Positions 24,623 to 37,765 of a stretch of DNA of 64,000 bases are shown piece after piece. The translations under genes were made by a program, and so were the position numbers. The first letter of the stretch is position 1. Each line of letters begins with the position of its first letter. The notes beneath the pieces are model-generated. The model was not told where the DNA came from. It saw only the letters and a program-made list of their open reading frames with translations, and made no database searches. Location of the stretch: assembly GCF_950023065.1 (NCBI RefSeq), contig NC_088678.1:44754580-44818579 (forward strand), given 5' to 3'. The DNA comes from Planococcus citri. Its lineage: Eukaryota > Arthropoda > Insecta > Hemiptera > Pseudococcidae.

Positions 24623-27600
24623 TCATCTACAGACGTTACCTAATGGATACCAATCTGTAGTTTCAGTTTCTGGAACAAGATTATGAAGTGGTAATGAAAC
24701 TGCGCCTAAAAATTCGTTTTCCTGTAACGTATCGTGATTCCAAACAGTTGCTTGGAGAACTCGAAATTGAAGCACATCCAGCGGCATTCTATACTCCAGC
24801 TGCAATATTGATAATGCGTTTAGATTACACGTGCTTTCTGGGCTACAAAGCTACATACAAGAAAAAAATTACCATTTCCATAAAAGATGGATGACAACTT
24901 CGTTTGATAACTTTAGTCTTTCTTTTTGTCATTTTCATCGGATCTGGTAACAAATAAACTTTTACGTAGGTAGATGGCTCTTGATTATTAGCCATTCGTG
25001 GTAATTCTTTAGCATGATTAACCATTACCTAAAATCAAGAACGCAATGAAAATCAATTAATTCGTACAAACCAAATTTCGTAAATTAGGTACACATTACT
25101 TACGATTAAAGCTCCTCTTTGATAATTTAACGTCAATTTCAATTCACCTCTTACACACTTGCTATAGGTCTGAGAAGTTTTTGACTTGCGTTCTATAACG
25201 ATTGAGAAATATTAAAATGGAGAAATCGAGTACATGGAACCTGTAAAATCGTTGAACAAACCTTTAAGCTTTTCTTGATTTATGTTAGCTTCTTGTTGAT
25301 CCCGCAACAAAGGATGGAAAAACGTATAAACAACGTCGGAATGACTAATTTCATCGGCCATTTGGAAAAGCATATTTAAAAATTTTTCTATTTCGTATTT
25401 ACGCTTCTCAGCGACCTGTTTTATATTTGATCTTCCAACTAATAGACTAGAACTATGTAAACTGCAGAAGAAAAAAAATCAGCTTCGTATAAGATTCAAA
25501 ATTTGTACGATTAGTATAATCTATGAAAGAACAAATTACCTGTGACATTTAGCCAACGGAAACAGTAAACAAATTTTCTGGTGCAGTTCGCAGAACTCTT
25601 TATAGGAACGGAAAAGGTACGAAGGCTCCGGTTGATTTTCACGTTTCACTTTCAAAATATAAACGTAGTACTTCTCCGGGTCATATCGTTTTTGATATCC
25701 GTAAACTTCTACGCTCTGTATTCTTCCCTCTTGATTCATGCTGCAAAGATTGTCACATTGTAAGTATTTCAGGTCAACTTTACGAGCAAAAAAGAATGAT
25801 TTCCACTCACGTGTATCTTTTAGGAACGAAACTTAATAACTCGGCATCATTATGATCACCGGTAAATCGTAATTGAGCTAAATTATGTAAGAAAAAGTTG
25901 AACTGCGTAAACCATGACTTCAGAGAACTCTCAATCATACGAGCAAATGTTGCAGCAGCTTCAGCATTTGTCAAATCTAGCAGTAGAGATTTCTGAACAT
26001 AAGTTACAGCATCCATAGTAACGCCGGGGATTCCAGAAGATATCATCTACAAAATTGAATACATGATTTAACATTTGAGAAAGCTCATCAGTAGCATTAT
26101 TATAAGTAGACAAATCACCAACCAGGCCGAATAGATATAGAAGTAAATTTCCATGCTTTCTGATAATATTAAACGCTTGACAACATAGATCTACAAAATG
26201 ATGGAATTTTTCAGTCGATTTATCGCTGCCGTTGATTACATAGGCCATATCGGGAGTTAATACGAAGGGTGTTCGATCCCTGTAAAATATCCATAGAAAT
26301 TACAATCTTATTAGAAATAGGTTATCAAATAAAAAAATCCAAACTCGTAAATAGTCTCACCTTTTGAAGCTGCCAAAAGTTTGAGCGTCTCCCAGAAACT
26401 TTCCAAAATCTATGTGAAACAGATGACCTGATCTTTTCAACATTATGTTATCATTATGTCTATCACAGATACCCAAAATATATGTCGCTACACTGTAACC
26501 GGCACATGAAGCTGAAACAGATTATTCATCAAATCATCATGAAATTACAAACTCGTAAATTTTACAAATTTTTTCCATTTCAGTAGTCATTTTTACCGGT
26601 AAAATTTTGAACGGCTCGTTCATATTCTAAGGCTGAAGGATTATGTTTTCTCAACCATTCATCGATAGGTGTTTCTTTAAAAGATCCTGTCAATCCCAAT
26701 TCTATTTGGATTTTTCGCAGAGTTTCTGCCTCCGTGACCATTTCAATGATACCTATACAACAACGGATATTACATATTTCGCAAAGCTATCATTGTACTT
26801 CAAAAATCAGTTAAGGTACCTACCTCTTTTATCACCCGTCGATATACAAGCAAAAGTGACGATTTTCAAATCTAAGCCTTCCTTAAGCCACCATTTATCC
26901 ATAATCTTGATCATTTGTATGGTCAACATATCTTGCTGCAAATCATCTCCCGCCTAGATACACACCATATTTTAGCAAATTCAAATAGACGTTCTGTATT
27001 TAATAATTAATAATATGAATTATTCTTTCATTCTCACTTTAAAAATAGCAGGTATAATATTTTTTTCAACAGTTTGAAAGCTAATTTTTAATGGCAACGT
27101 GTTCGAAGGGAAATACGAGCAGGTTTTCACTTGAATACCATTGACTTCCAAACTAGGTTTCAATGGTAAACAGGCTACATTTTCTTGTAAATTGTCATGT
27201 ACGCTTTCCAGATCTTGCAACAATGTTTTAATCCTGAGAGATTCTTTCGTCGACTTGATATTTTCGGCTACTTCGTATAAAGTCTTTAAACAAGAGAAAA
27301 ACCAAATAAATAAAATGAGCATTTGATTGGATAATTTATCCAAACACATGTAATGTATCTATCTTACTTTGACTAGCAATTGTTGAGCATTAAAACTATG
27401 CCTGACAGCTTGTCCACAAATCATTATTAATACTCGATACATGAGCAGAATTCTTCTAAAATAACGAGCGTTTCCCATCGCCTTTTCGTCGAGATTCGTG
27501 AGATCATAGTTATTGGGATTCTAAAAAAAAAAAAATTATAATTGAGCAGTTCTCTTTATTGAGAATAACTGTGGCGTTGTCAACTTACCTGAAATAATTG

Positions 27601-30600
27601 TGTTGGTAGTAGTTGAATCAACAACCAATATAGATAATGAGCTACGCGGGGTGACAAAAGCGAACGTCGCAGTAAAAATTCAGCCAAAGCAGATGTTTCA
27701 TAAGTTTCATGTTTCAATGCTTGTATCAGTTGGGGAAGGTAATCTACAACTTCGTCGTGAGAAAACGATTCCATCCAGCTGACCGCCTTCTTCCTCACCT
27801 CGATGTCAGGAAAACTGCAAATCAAAACTAAATATAGGAATGTTTCGAAGCCATTTAATTTGGATTAATTTCACCAACCAAGGTAATAATAATTGTAACG
27901 CATCGATTGACTGCAATGGTGACCATGAATGGAGCATCGAGTGCAAATCTGGCAAACACGCCGAATCCCAGCTATAAGCAGCTAAAAACACTTTTGGAAG
28001 AGCTTGCGGCTTCGACAATAGATAGTGACGTTTCTCCCAAAGAACTTCTCGGTCTTCTGTAGGTGGTCTGTGATTGAAAAAATGAAAATAAAATTATTAC
28101 CAATTATTAATTTGCAATTAATTTTTGAATCCTTAATGATTATGCTGAGAAAACTAGCAAAATACCTATTAAATACATCTTGTTCAACCATCTGTAATAA
28201 TTGCTCTTGCGTGTTACGATCTAGACTATTGAAGTCATACATGTCTTTAGATACCGTATGAATATCTTTCGCAATATGCGGAAATTTAACGTGACTACTG
28301 TAGCATGGAAATTCAACGTCTGAAAAAAAATTGACGAAAATTTACGTAAGCGTTATTAAAAAATTTACACGTCAAACAATTTAGAAAAATTGACAAAGCG
28401 TTACTAACTTAGGATTGGTTGACTTTGATTGCCTAGCTGATACCCTAATGGAGGCGAAGGCCCTAATCTTCTATCTGCAGATGACGGTGATAGCATCAAC
28501 AAGTAACTTCCCTGGGATAATATTCTAAAAAATTCAAACCTTCGATTAAAACTGAAAGAAAAAATTCGGCCAAGTTCATTATACAAAACCACATTTACCC
28601 ATCGTAATTGAAAAACTGAATCGAAGTCCATCCAAGTTCAGTATCAGTGGACTGATTATCTTGAGATGATGACTGCTCCGCATTAAGATTTATGCTACGA
28701 CCATACACAACGAAAACTAAACGACTTTCACGAGGTAGTAAACAGATTCCAATATTGTCGAAACTCAACCTAAAATATGGTCACATTTTAAACAAAATAA
28801 GACGACAGGATGAAAATTTTCATCTTTTTTTACTAACCAGCAATCAAAAATTAATCTCTTGAAAAAAGAACCAGAAGCTTGCATGCTTTTAGACACCTTA
28901 GCTTCGCCTACCGGTCTGGTACCGTGATATACTTGAGCAACTATTAAGTATTCGTCGTAATTCCAATTATTTCCTAATCTATGTAATCCATCAATATAGA
29001 CCAAGACTGGATCTCCTACTTCACGCGAATATTTTGTACCTATGAAACATCTCACAAATTAGTAAAATCAACCTGGACGTTTGAGGAGATTTTTCTGTAG
29101 GCCTCTACGTACCGGTAAATTCATAAGACGGAGAACTTAATTCAAAGTCTACATCGAAAGTATGGCAATACGTGTCGATAAATTTATACACGCTTTCTTT
29201 AATTTTTTCGCAGTGATTAGCGATCGTCTCTCGGGCAGGTGGTGCTTTAGGTACGTTTACAATAGAATACTCTCCTTCGTCATCGATAATACGTGGTTTC
29301 ATCCAACTGTTTCCGTCAGTCTATAAATGATAATCACGTTTCAAGGTTCAATTTTCTTTTTTTTCCTCGTTATATACCACTTGTATAATACCTTGGATGA
29401 ATAAGATGACATTTCATTGCAAATTTCAATGAAATCGATCAAACTTTTAGATATATCAGACGGTTCCATGTTTCCTAACAACGAGCAGATTGCTTTTAAC
29501 GCTTGCTGAACACCGCGGGTTTGAATACTGGAAAATGAAAATCCCGAAGAAAAAATATTTCCGACGGAAATTTCAATTTTATTCATTTCTTTCTCCAAAG
29601 TTTCTGATGAAAAAAAGAAAAAAAAAGAAATTATACAGATAGTACAAGATAGAAGTAGGGTGACATAGAGCAAACTAACCTAAAACAATGCTCAAAGATT
29701 CGTACGAAATCAACGGCGAAAATTCATTAGGAATTAGATCTTCAATTTTTATCTCACTATCGCAAGTATCATCTTGAGCCTAAAAACACAATCTTCGGTT
29801 AGAATTCATTCGAACGATTAAATTTCAACAACGAAATAATACGATGAATAAACTCACAGTTCTCGCTAATTTTCTGGATACGCTATTTGAAGGCAGCAAC
29901 GTTAATTCGACGTCTTCATCTAACTTGATACATTGCAAAATATGAACATAGCTGCTGAGGTTTGTGTTTGGTAAAAGATATTCAGCCAGGCCACGAACTT
30001 TCACAATATAATTTTCAGCTGAATCATTATTAGACAGATCGCATAAAGTTTGAAGAATTACTTGCTCTACAGTACTATCGGCTGAACAAAAATCAAAATT
30101 ATATTGCAAATAAAATGTTCATTGTAGGTACGATAATTCAAACTGATTAAATTTTCGATTACCATCGCAAGTAAATATTACTGGATTAGGTCGCGTAAAT
30201 TCGCAATGCATTATGATCTTGATGCTCAAATTTTGCACTCGTGTACATTCAATCCTCGGGCTGATGACGATACCCATATTTTTCTCAGCGTCATTATATT
30301 TAAATTCATCTGAAATTTCATATTAGTTAAGCAATAAGTAAATGTTACTCACTGAGGGTCTAAGATAGGAGCAAAATTTATCCTACTTACTTCGTATCGT
30401 TTTAACAAGACGATGAAAAGCTATTAAATCAGGATCCTGAATTGATCTGTTTCGTTTCCTAACAGTGATATTTTCTCTCTGGTATTTTTTTACAGGTGAA
30501 TTCTGAGCCTAAAAAATAATAAAAATATTATTAGAATATTGCAATCATAGAAATATACCTACTTAGGTCTACAGTTTCACATTAACATCTAATAAAACCA

Positions 30601-33600
30601 AATTCAATACTCACTAAAAATTTGAAAATATTTAGACAAACCATTTTTACCAATAAGCTACATAAATCAAATTAATAAATGCAAAAAATTTTGAAATAAG
30701 TTGATATGAAAGTGCGTAATTGAAAAACTGCACAATGAAATCGTCGAAGTGTAGATAATTCCACCCTAATTGCCCTTCTTTTGTAACGGTATCTAAAGGT
30801 ATCCCATTTCAGAGTATATACACTAAACTATACACTTGCACGGTAGCATACTTGAAAACTAGTTTTGAACGCGTTATAAAAGGATAACCTTTGTACCACT
30901 ATACACGTGAGAAACTTACAGAAAGCTCGGTGGCGGGGGTGCTATGGTTACGAGGTGGTAATGGTGGTGGCGAATTCAAAGGAGTCTGAGTTTTAACGAC
31001 AGCTGCATAAATAGGATCCGAGTGTTGCGAACATTCTGATGGCGAATACATGTAGTCAAATGGATCAAACACGGCGTATAAACTATTCGAACATTCTGAG
31101 CTAGCTTCTTCTTCTCTTTCGTCCACTAATTGTAACAAAATAAGCGAACAACAATTTAGAAAAAAATTAATTCACGAATTTTCACGCATTCGTTGAACGT
31201 AAAATTTATGAGCAACGTTAGTAACGTAAGTAATGGTTTTTTGACACCTGGGTAATTTGACAACTTATGGCAACTTCAATGACAAAATTAAGAACCTTAT
31301 CTTTAAAAACGTGATGAATAAATATTGCATAATTACAAATACTTTTCAGTATACGATCTGTTTTGCGTGTTGGAAGTCGTTTAAACTGTATTATTATCGA
31401 CTATAGTGTACATAGCTGTTTTTTCGCCAAAAGCATTCGGTGATTCAATATTCTTACGTCAGATCTTTTCTTTACTAAGGAGGTAATTCGATTTTAAAAT
31501 ATTGGATAAATTATTCCATGGCTCGATAATTTTACGTCAATCATTTTTCTTGTTAGGGAGATAATTTAAAATTTTGAAGAAATTATCATTTCAACGTAAA
31601 TATGACTCAACTTTTATTTTATTCACCCATGATATAATAAAATCAAAACACGCGGAAACCGTTTACAAAATTATTCAAAAAATGAAACTAGGTAACTATA
31701 ACTAACAGGTAGGTAGGTACCAATGTGATAATATATTTTTCAATGTATTACGTACTCGCATTCCAAAGAGCAATCAATTTGCGGAAAACTGAAGTAATAA
31801 ATAATATTAAATACACGAAGGGACACGTGAAAAGAATTCGTCGAAACGGAAAATTAACCATTATTTTGACTTTTTTGTTTTTAACCTAGAAACGTATAAA
31901 ACTTCATAATTCATAAATCATCGGTCGGAGTTTCAATCAAGGAATGTAAATTGTTTATCTTTCCATTAAAAGCAAATGTCGATTCAATGAAGCTATCTTA
32001 ATTAAAAATCTTTATCAATGTTTATTTATTTCGAAATGATAATTCTAAAAGGTCCATTTTTTCAAAGTTTAAGATCGAAATGTGCCAGACTACGAATAGA
32101 AATGGGATCATCATTGGTTGACTTGGAAAAGTGAGTTTTATTGTTGTAAAATGGCGTACGACTTCAAATAAAAAGGAATGCGAAATACAATCATCATGTA
32201 CGTCAAGGCTTGGAAACTTTTTCAACGAGGAACAGGGGCTTGGCTTCATAATATAGCTCAAGGGTTAAAACGATATTCAATCTTCATAACTTTACGTCTT
32301 CACGTAAACCGGGTCGCAAGATGAATAATTGAATTAGATAATTTCTTCGATAACATACCTGATTCTATATCTTCGGTGAGAGTAATTTTAGCACAGGTTG
32401 ACTCGAGTAGAGGATCAAAAGCTTCTAAGACACTGTGACGTACTCTTCCACCATCACATTCATTATTGAAGGATTTACTCAAATTTCTTCTAGATTTAGT
32501 TTCTTTACAATTAACAATCCAATCACGATTGTCATTATCATTATCCAGACGAGTTACTTCGTTAAACAATGTTAGATCGATTAAATTATTATCGTCTTTC
32601 TTTTTAATCGCATTCAGCACAGAAACATTCGAAACATTGGTGTGATCTGCGTGGAAAAAGAAAATAAATCACGTTAAAATCACATTACCTACACAATCAT
32701 TTCCACATCGGTTAGAAAATAATTTTAATTGCGTATTACGAACAAATACCAACCATAAAAAGAACAGCTTACAAACTGAGAACACACGTCAACACTTTAT
32801 AAACGTGGATCGTTTCAAAAATGGTTGAGTTTTTCAATTTCGAATTTTGTTTTCGCAAAATTTCAGCGGATTGACGGCTCGAACAGTGCGATACGTTAGA
32901 GGTACGTCAAAGACGTGTATAAATTTCACGTACAAAATAAATACTCGACATCTGTGCCGGTACGAATATACAACTGCGCGCCACTTGTTTAATTGTAAAA
33001 ACGTTTTGCATAATGTTTAAACGTTAATTTGTCGAACGCTTGGAAATATAAACAAATTAAAGATCATACAACTCGAATCATTTATTCCGAAACGACCAAA
33101 TAATAAATAACTATTTATTAGAAAACAACATCTGCTCGACTGAGCAATGCGATATTTACTTCGGTGCCGTTCGAACGTCAATTATCGACTTTTTGTTCTC
33201 AAAGCCACGGGACAAGGATTTTATAAAATAATGGTAACTACATACATATTAACGCGCTTTATAAAATATCAACTATTTTACTCTTACATACTTTGAAAGA
33301 CCTGTGTAACAGACTGCTGAGACGTTGAGTTGAATCGACATCCCGGATTAAATGGAACTACACCATGGTAAGTCGGAGCACCGTACCTCGGAGGAAAAAA
33401 TCCAATAGGTCTTGGGACTGTGGAATTGTAAAAACTTCGGCAACCATTTGTTATGGATGATATGGAAGTTTGAATTTTCAAGTTTGGCGGATTATTGAAA
33501 TTGAATCCTGTATACGGTTGTATCGCATTCAAGCTAAAAGAAAGACGATTATTCGTAAATTTTAATAAAATAATGAAAACATTGAAAAAAAAATTAATCA

Positions 33601-34373
33601 GAGAGGCGAAATTTCATTTTTTGCAGCAAGATCTCAATGCCAAAGCAGAGATCTCAAACCACAATCAAATATCTGTCCATTAACTCATCATTAAATTTAC
33701 TTATATACCGATAAAATCAATGTAAGAATTTATACCTTTCTTCTTCAACAGGTGAACTACTCGTAGTGCTAGCGGATGGAGGAGGCGAATCGAAAGAAAC
33801 CAAATCATCGACCGAATACGACGCCGACGAGGTAGACGACTGTGTAGTAACGCTATTCCGACGCGATGTCGCTGGAGGTGGTTTTATCAAAGGTACTTTG
33901 GGATCACCTGAAAAACCGACATAAATTAAAACCTTCGCAGGTTTGATACGCATGATGCGACAAGAACCGTGAAATTTCATTAAGTCATTAACGAGAACGG
34001 ATTAATGAGTGATCAGGTAAATTACTTCAGTAAGACGTTTTCAATAGCATTAGATATCATTTTGAATTTCAATTACTCACCAATATTAACACCGCCTGGT
34101 CTTGGTCTAGAGCGTGGTATTTCGTCAGGCGTTACAACTTTTTTCTCTGAAAAAGTTTTTCATCGAGTAAAAATAATATCGTGTCGACTATATTATTACG
34201 AATAAAAATTATTCATCTAAAAATTGATAATCGTTATCACAAATACCTTTTTTTTTCTCTTCCTGCAGTTTCTTCAGTTTGAATTTTTCCAGCGCCAATG
34301 TTTCTAAACTTAAAGCTCGCGCTTTTTCGAGATCTTCTTGAAATTTTTTATCGAAATCATTCTCAGAAGTCAT
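24623..34373 (-). CDS. Pi3K68D: Class II phosphatidylinositol 3-kinase (PIK3C2 / Pi3K68D-type)
   Basis: Thirty exons join in phase to 1,739 residues. Exon start positions, reading leftward: 34373, 34146, 33907, 33533, 32646, 31125, 30508, 30309, 30081, 29779, 29603, 29320, 29039, 28769, 28524, 28319, 28067, 27814, 27520, 27283, 26953, 26752, 26511, 26279, 26046, 25740, 25461, 25192, 25028 and 24799. Order of domains: N-terminal FDKKFQEDLEKARALSLE helix, disordered region with PPLPPR (SH3-ligand-like, about 355), Ras-binding domain (about 370-560), C2 (about 635-860), PIK helical domain (about 870-1056), kinase, PX (about 1466-1533) and C-terminal C2 (about 1605-1739). Kinase landmarks are GDDLQQDML near 1191, DRHNDN at 1301-1306 and DFG at 1319-1321, all intact. 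The PX and second C2 domains after the kinase define class II enzymes, which make PI3P and PI(3,4)P2 on endosomes and plasma membrane in endocytosis and cortical remodelling. The first coding exon begins after a TTGTTGCAG acceptor at 34401, so an untranslated exon lies upstream. Confidence 0.95.
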
Positions 34374-35772
34374 TTTGCTGTATATTTGGATTGTCAAAAC
34401 CTGCAACAAGTGAGATGTCTGATGAGTATTCAAAGCGGAAGACGATCATATCAATAGTTCAACAAACACTCGTTCATTATAACAATGTATTCCCGCAAAC
34501 TTTTAATTACAATTCCGTTAACTTCGGAAGTACATGCAACATTATTAACATTGTTAGCATTACTTGGACTTTCACCATGTTTATAAATAATATATTTACC
34601 TATAAATCTGTTATTTTGGCAGCGACATGACCATTACTAGTTTACGATTATTGGGAAGGAATTAAAGCTCAATGTCACATTGCGATTGTACAACTAATTT
34701 TTGAATAGTTCAATAGAAACGAACCTAACGAAAATTTTAATAAATCTTCGCATAATTTAAATAATTTAGTTAATTATTTTGTTTTTACTACACTACAGTT
34801 ATTTTTATTTTTATTCCGTCTTCTGATTTCATTCATGAATAATGGAACGAGATAACATCAAAGCATTCAAAGCAGAAAACAATGAAAAGCATTCCAGCAG
34901 TAATTTTCGTATTACTAGTAATTTACTCATGTTCAGCAATGGTCTGAATTTGACTAGTAAACTGATTTTTTTGTTGAAAAGTATGTCTAAAGTCTATTTA
35001 CTTTTTGCATAACGATTTCATTGGTAAAACACCGAGTAAAATATTCATTAAAATTATTTTGAGTCAATAGGGAGTGATGAGTGAATGCGGAACAAAATAA
35101 TAATAATTTGCAATTTGTTTTACCTGTTTTACCTGCCGAAATTTGAATTGACATGAAACAAGTTTTTCAAAATTACGATCTAAAATTCTCTTTGAAACTT
35201 TCGGCGATTTGAGAAAAAAATAATCTCGGAATGAAATTTTCTTGTCTTGTAAAAAAATTGATAAGAGCTTAATATGATACTTAGATAAATGATGTTAATG
35301 AAGATTTCAACAGTTTCGTGAATTCGTGATGACAATTTCAATTTTCAATCACTTTTACAATTCCTTTTCCAAGAAATTTTATGTTTTTTGTTGGATAACA
35401 TTTGTTACATTATCATGAACTGAAAATAATAATAAATATTTACAAAATTGGCAAAGAAGACTGAAGAGTGAAGGGGTAAACAACTTTTTAAAAGCTCAAG
35501 ATAAAATCGTCGGTTTATTCAAAAGCACCGAAAGCGTTGTTAAAAGAAAAGTTTGTGTAATGTGAGCAAAAACTTTCGATCGTTAAAAATAATTTATCAT
35601 TCTACGAAACTCCTATTCTTCTCGGTCGTTTCAGTTCATTAATCTTTTTTACAGCTGTTCCTTGATAACGTAACGTTGCTATTATCATCGGGTCAATTAA
35701 TAATTCGGCCAACTGTTAGTACTCTTCGTACTTTTAATCAAATTCCTTACTTTCCATAAAGAACAGTTGAAA
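34374..35772. promoter_or_regulatory. Divergent intergenic region between the PI3-kinase and TTC5
   Basis: 1.4 kb between two divergent start codons. It should hold the non-coding first exon of the kinase gene and both promoters. No defined motif is convincing. The frame at 34298-34630 is a shadow of the kinase exon. Confidence 0.4.
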
Positions 35773-37765
35773 ATGTTGAAAGACGACGGCGTAAATGTAG
35801 ATGCTGAACATTTTGAGGTGATATATATTTTATATTTCACGATACGTACCTACCTACTCAAATAATCTTACATAAAAAACTGATTGCCTTTTTTCTCAAC
35901 AGGATATTGTCAATGAATTGTACAGTTACAGAGATTTATATTTTGAGAGTAATCCAATTGAAACGGCGGTTAATTTTCATTCGAATTTAAAAACCAAACT
36001 ACAGGAATCCGTCGATAAGATTAAATCCTTGGAAGGTAGTAGCGAACGAGTACATTATTTGAAATAATTCTGATTTCCCAGGGTTTCGGCATATCGATTT
36101 GAATTTATGTTTCAGAGGATGCGTTGAAGAAAGATCGAGCCCTTTATTTTTACGTTTTGGGTAAAGCGTACAATGTGGAAACCGATTATAATTCCAAAGC
36201 GGAGGAATATCTGTCGAAATCAGTGAAATTGAATCCAAATTTAATAGATGCGTGGAATCACTTAGGCGATTCTTATTTTAAAAAGGGAGATTACTTAGAA
36301 GCCAAAAATTGTTTTTTAAATGCTTTAAATAAGGTAATTCAATCATTTTCCCGATGTTGAATAATTTTTTAACCCCGTTGCCTATTGTGATCTTTTTCAT
36401 TTTGCGCAGGAAAAAAATAAAGTATCTTTACGAAATTTATCCGTTGTATCGAGAAAAGAATCTGGGAAAACCAAAGAAGATCTAATTAATAATGTAAACG
36501 CAGGTTTGAAATATGCTCAAGAGGCTTTAGAAGTTGATCCAAATGACGGTACCTCGTGGTTTTACATGGGAAATGCTTTCATGTCATTATTTTTCACTGT
36601 CAAACAAAGTGGTAAAACTCTTATACAAGCCATGGATGCGTACAACAGATCTGTAAGTTTGCTCAACTCCCCAGTTGTATCAAATCATAATGATAATCCA
36701 TAGTCATATGGCTGTATTATTGAGAATAATTTCATTTGCAGGAAAATGATCCATCTTCCAAAAGTAACCCTGATCTACACTACAATAAAGCAGTGGTCGG
36801 TATAATTTAAATTATTTAAATTAATTTAAACCTATGAGACAATGTGGAATGTCAACTTTTTATTCATGCGTTAAATTTCGTTTTCCTTTTAAGGCTTTGA
36901 AATTCCAAGAAGAGTATGAAAGTGCTTTACAGTGTTTCGATAAAGCTCATTCATTTGACCCAAAATGGGAAACGCCGAAATTGTTACAAGAACGTCTTAT
37001 TAAATATTTGAACAGCATTCAAGATTTAATCTGTCAAAAAGGAAGAGTGAAGAATAAAAAACTTCAAACCTTTATTAAGGTAATTTGAGTAAAGTTAATT
37101 GTATGCTGAAATTTGATTTTTTCGAGTTACCAATTGAATCAATATTTTCAGAATATTAGCCCAGAAAAGCATTTAGGTCATTTCCAAAAGTTATCCGGTG
37201 ATAAGGCCGACGGCGAAGCAACGCTAAAACATGTTCCATTATCCGAATTACGGCCAGGTTTAAATGAAAACAAAGTAGTTTTAGGTGTTGTCGTTTGCAG
37301 TGTATTGAATGAAGAATTGGTTCCATTGTAAGTCAGATATTTCGACGATTCTCTTCATTAATTAATTTCTTTTACTAATTGAATTTCATATCGTCGTAGT
37401 ACATTCTGTATTGTTGATAAAGAGAATACTTGCATGGGAGTAACAATATACAATTTAGCTAACGGACAAGGGGTCATCATCGGAGATACCGTAGCTATTG
37501 CTATGCCATTTTTAAAAGAAGTTGATTTTACATTCGGAAGTAATGTGAGTGAATATGAAACAAAACATTTACTTTGTATAATTTTTAATTTTTGTAGATG
37601 AAAGTTTTCTCTTGGTAACATTTTGTCATTTTGCAGAAATTCAACTTTAAAAGCATACGAATAAGCAATCCTTTACTGATGGCCGTTAATGGGAAACCTC
37701 TCCCTTCGAACAAAATGTCTTCAATGCAAATGTCAACCTTCAGTGAAGCTGATAACAAAGTTTAA
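35773..37765 (+). CDS. TTC5: Tetratricopeptide repeat protein 5 (TTC5/Strap)
   Basis: Nine exons: 35773-35817, 35903-36035, 36116-36333, 36410-36652, 36742-36795, 36894-37079, 37152-37327, 37400-37544 and 37637-37765. They give 442 residues in phase, matching the usual length (about 440). TPR motifs occupy roughly residues 60-290; clear ones are WNHLGDSYFKKGDYLEAKNC, SWFYMGNAFM and YNKAVALKFQEEYESALQCF. The C-terminal 120 residues form the OB-fold-like domain of TTC5 (VVLGVVVCSVLNEELVPFTF, then GVIIGDTVAIAMPFLK). Known roles: p300/p53 stress cofactor in the nucleus, and the ribosome-bound factor that recognises nascent tubulin for tubulin mRNA decay. The exon 5 donor GTCGGT is non-consensus, but the join restores the TPR exactly and no alternative keeps frame. 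Confidence 0.94.

Noticed and set aside
32022..32261. 79-residue minus-strand frame within the PI3-kinase gene as an extra exon
   Set aside because: It lies in the intron between exons at 32359 and 31125, which already join in phase.
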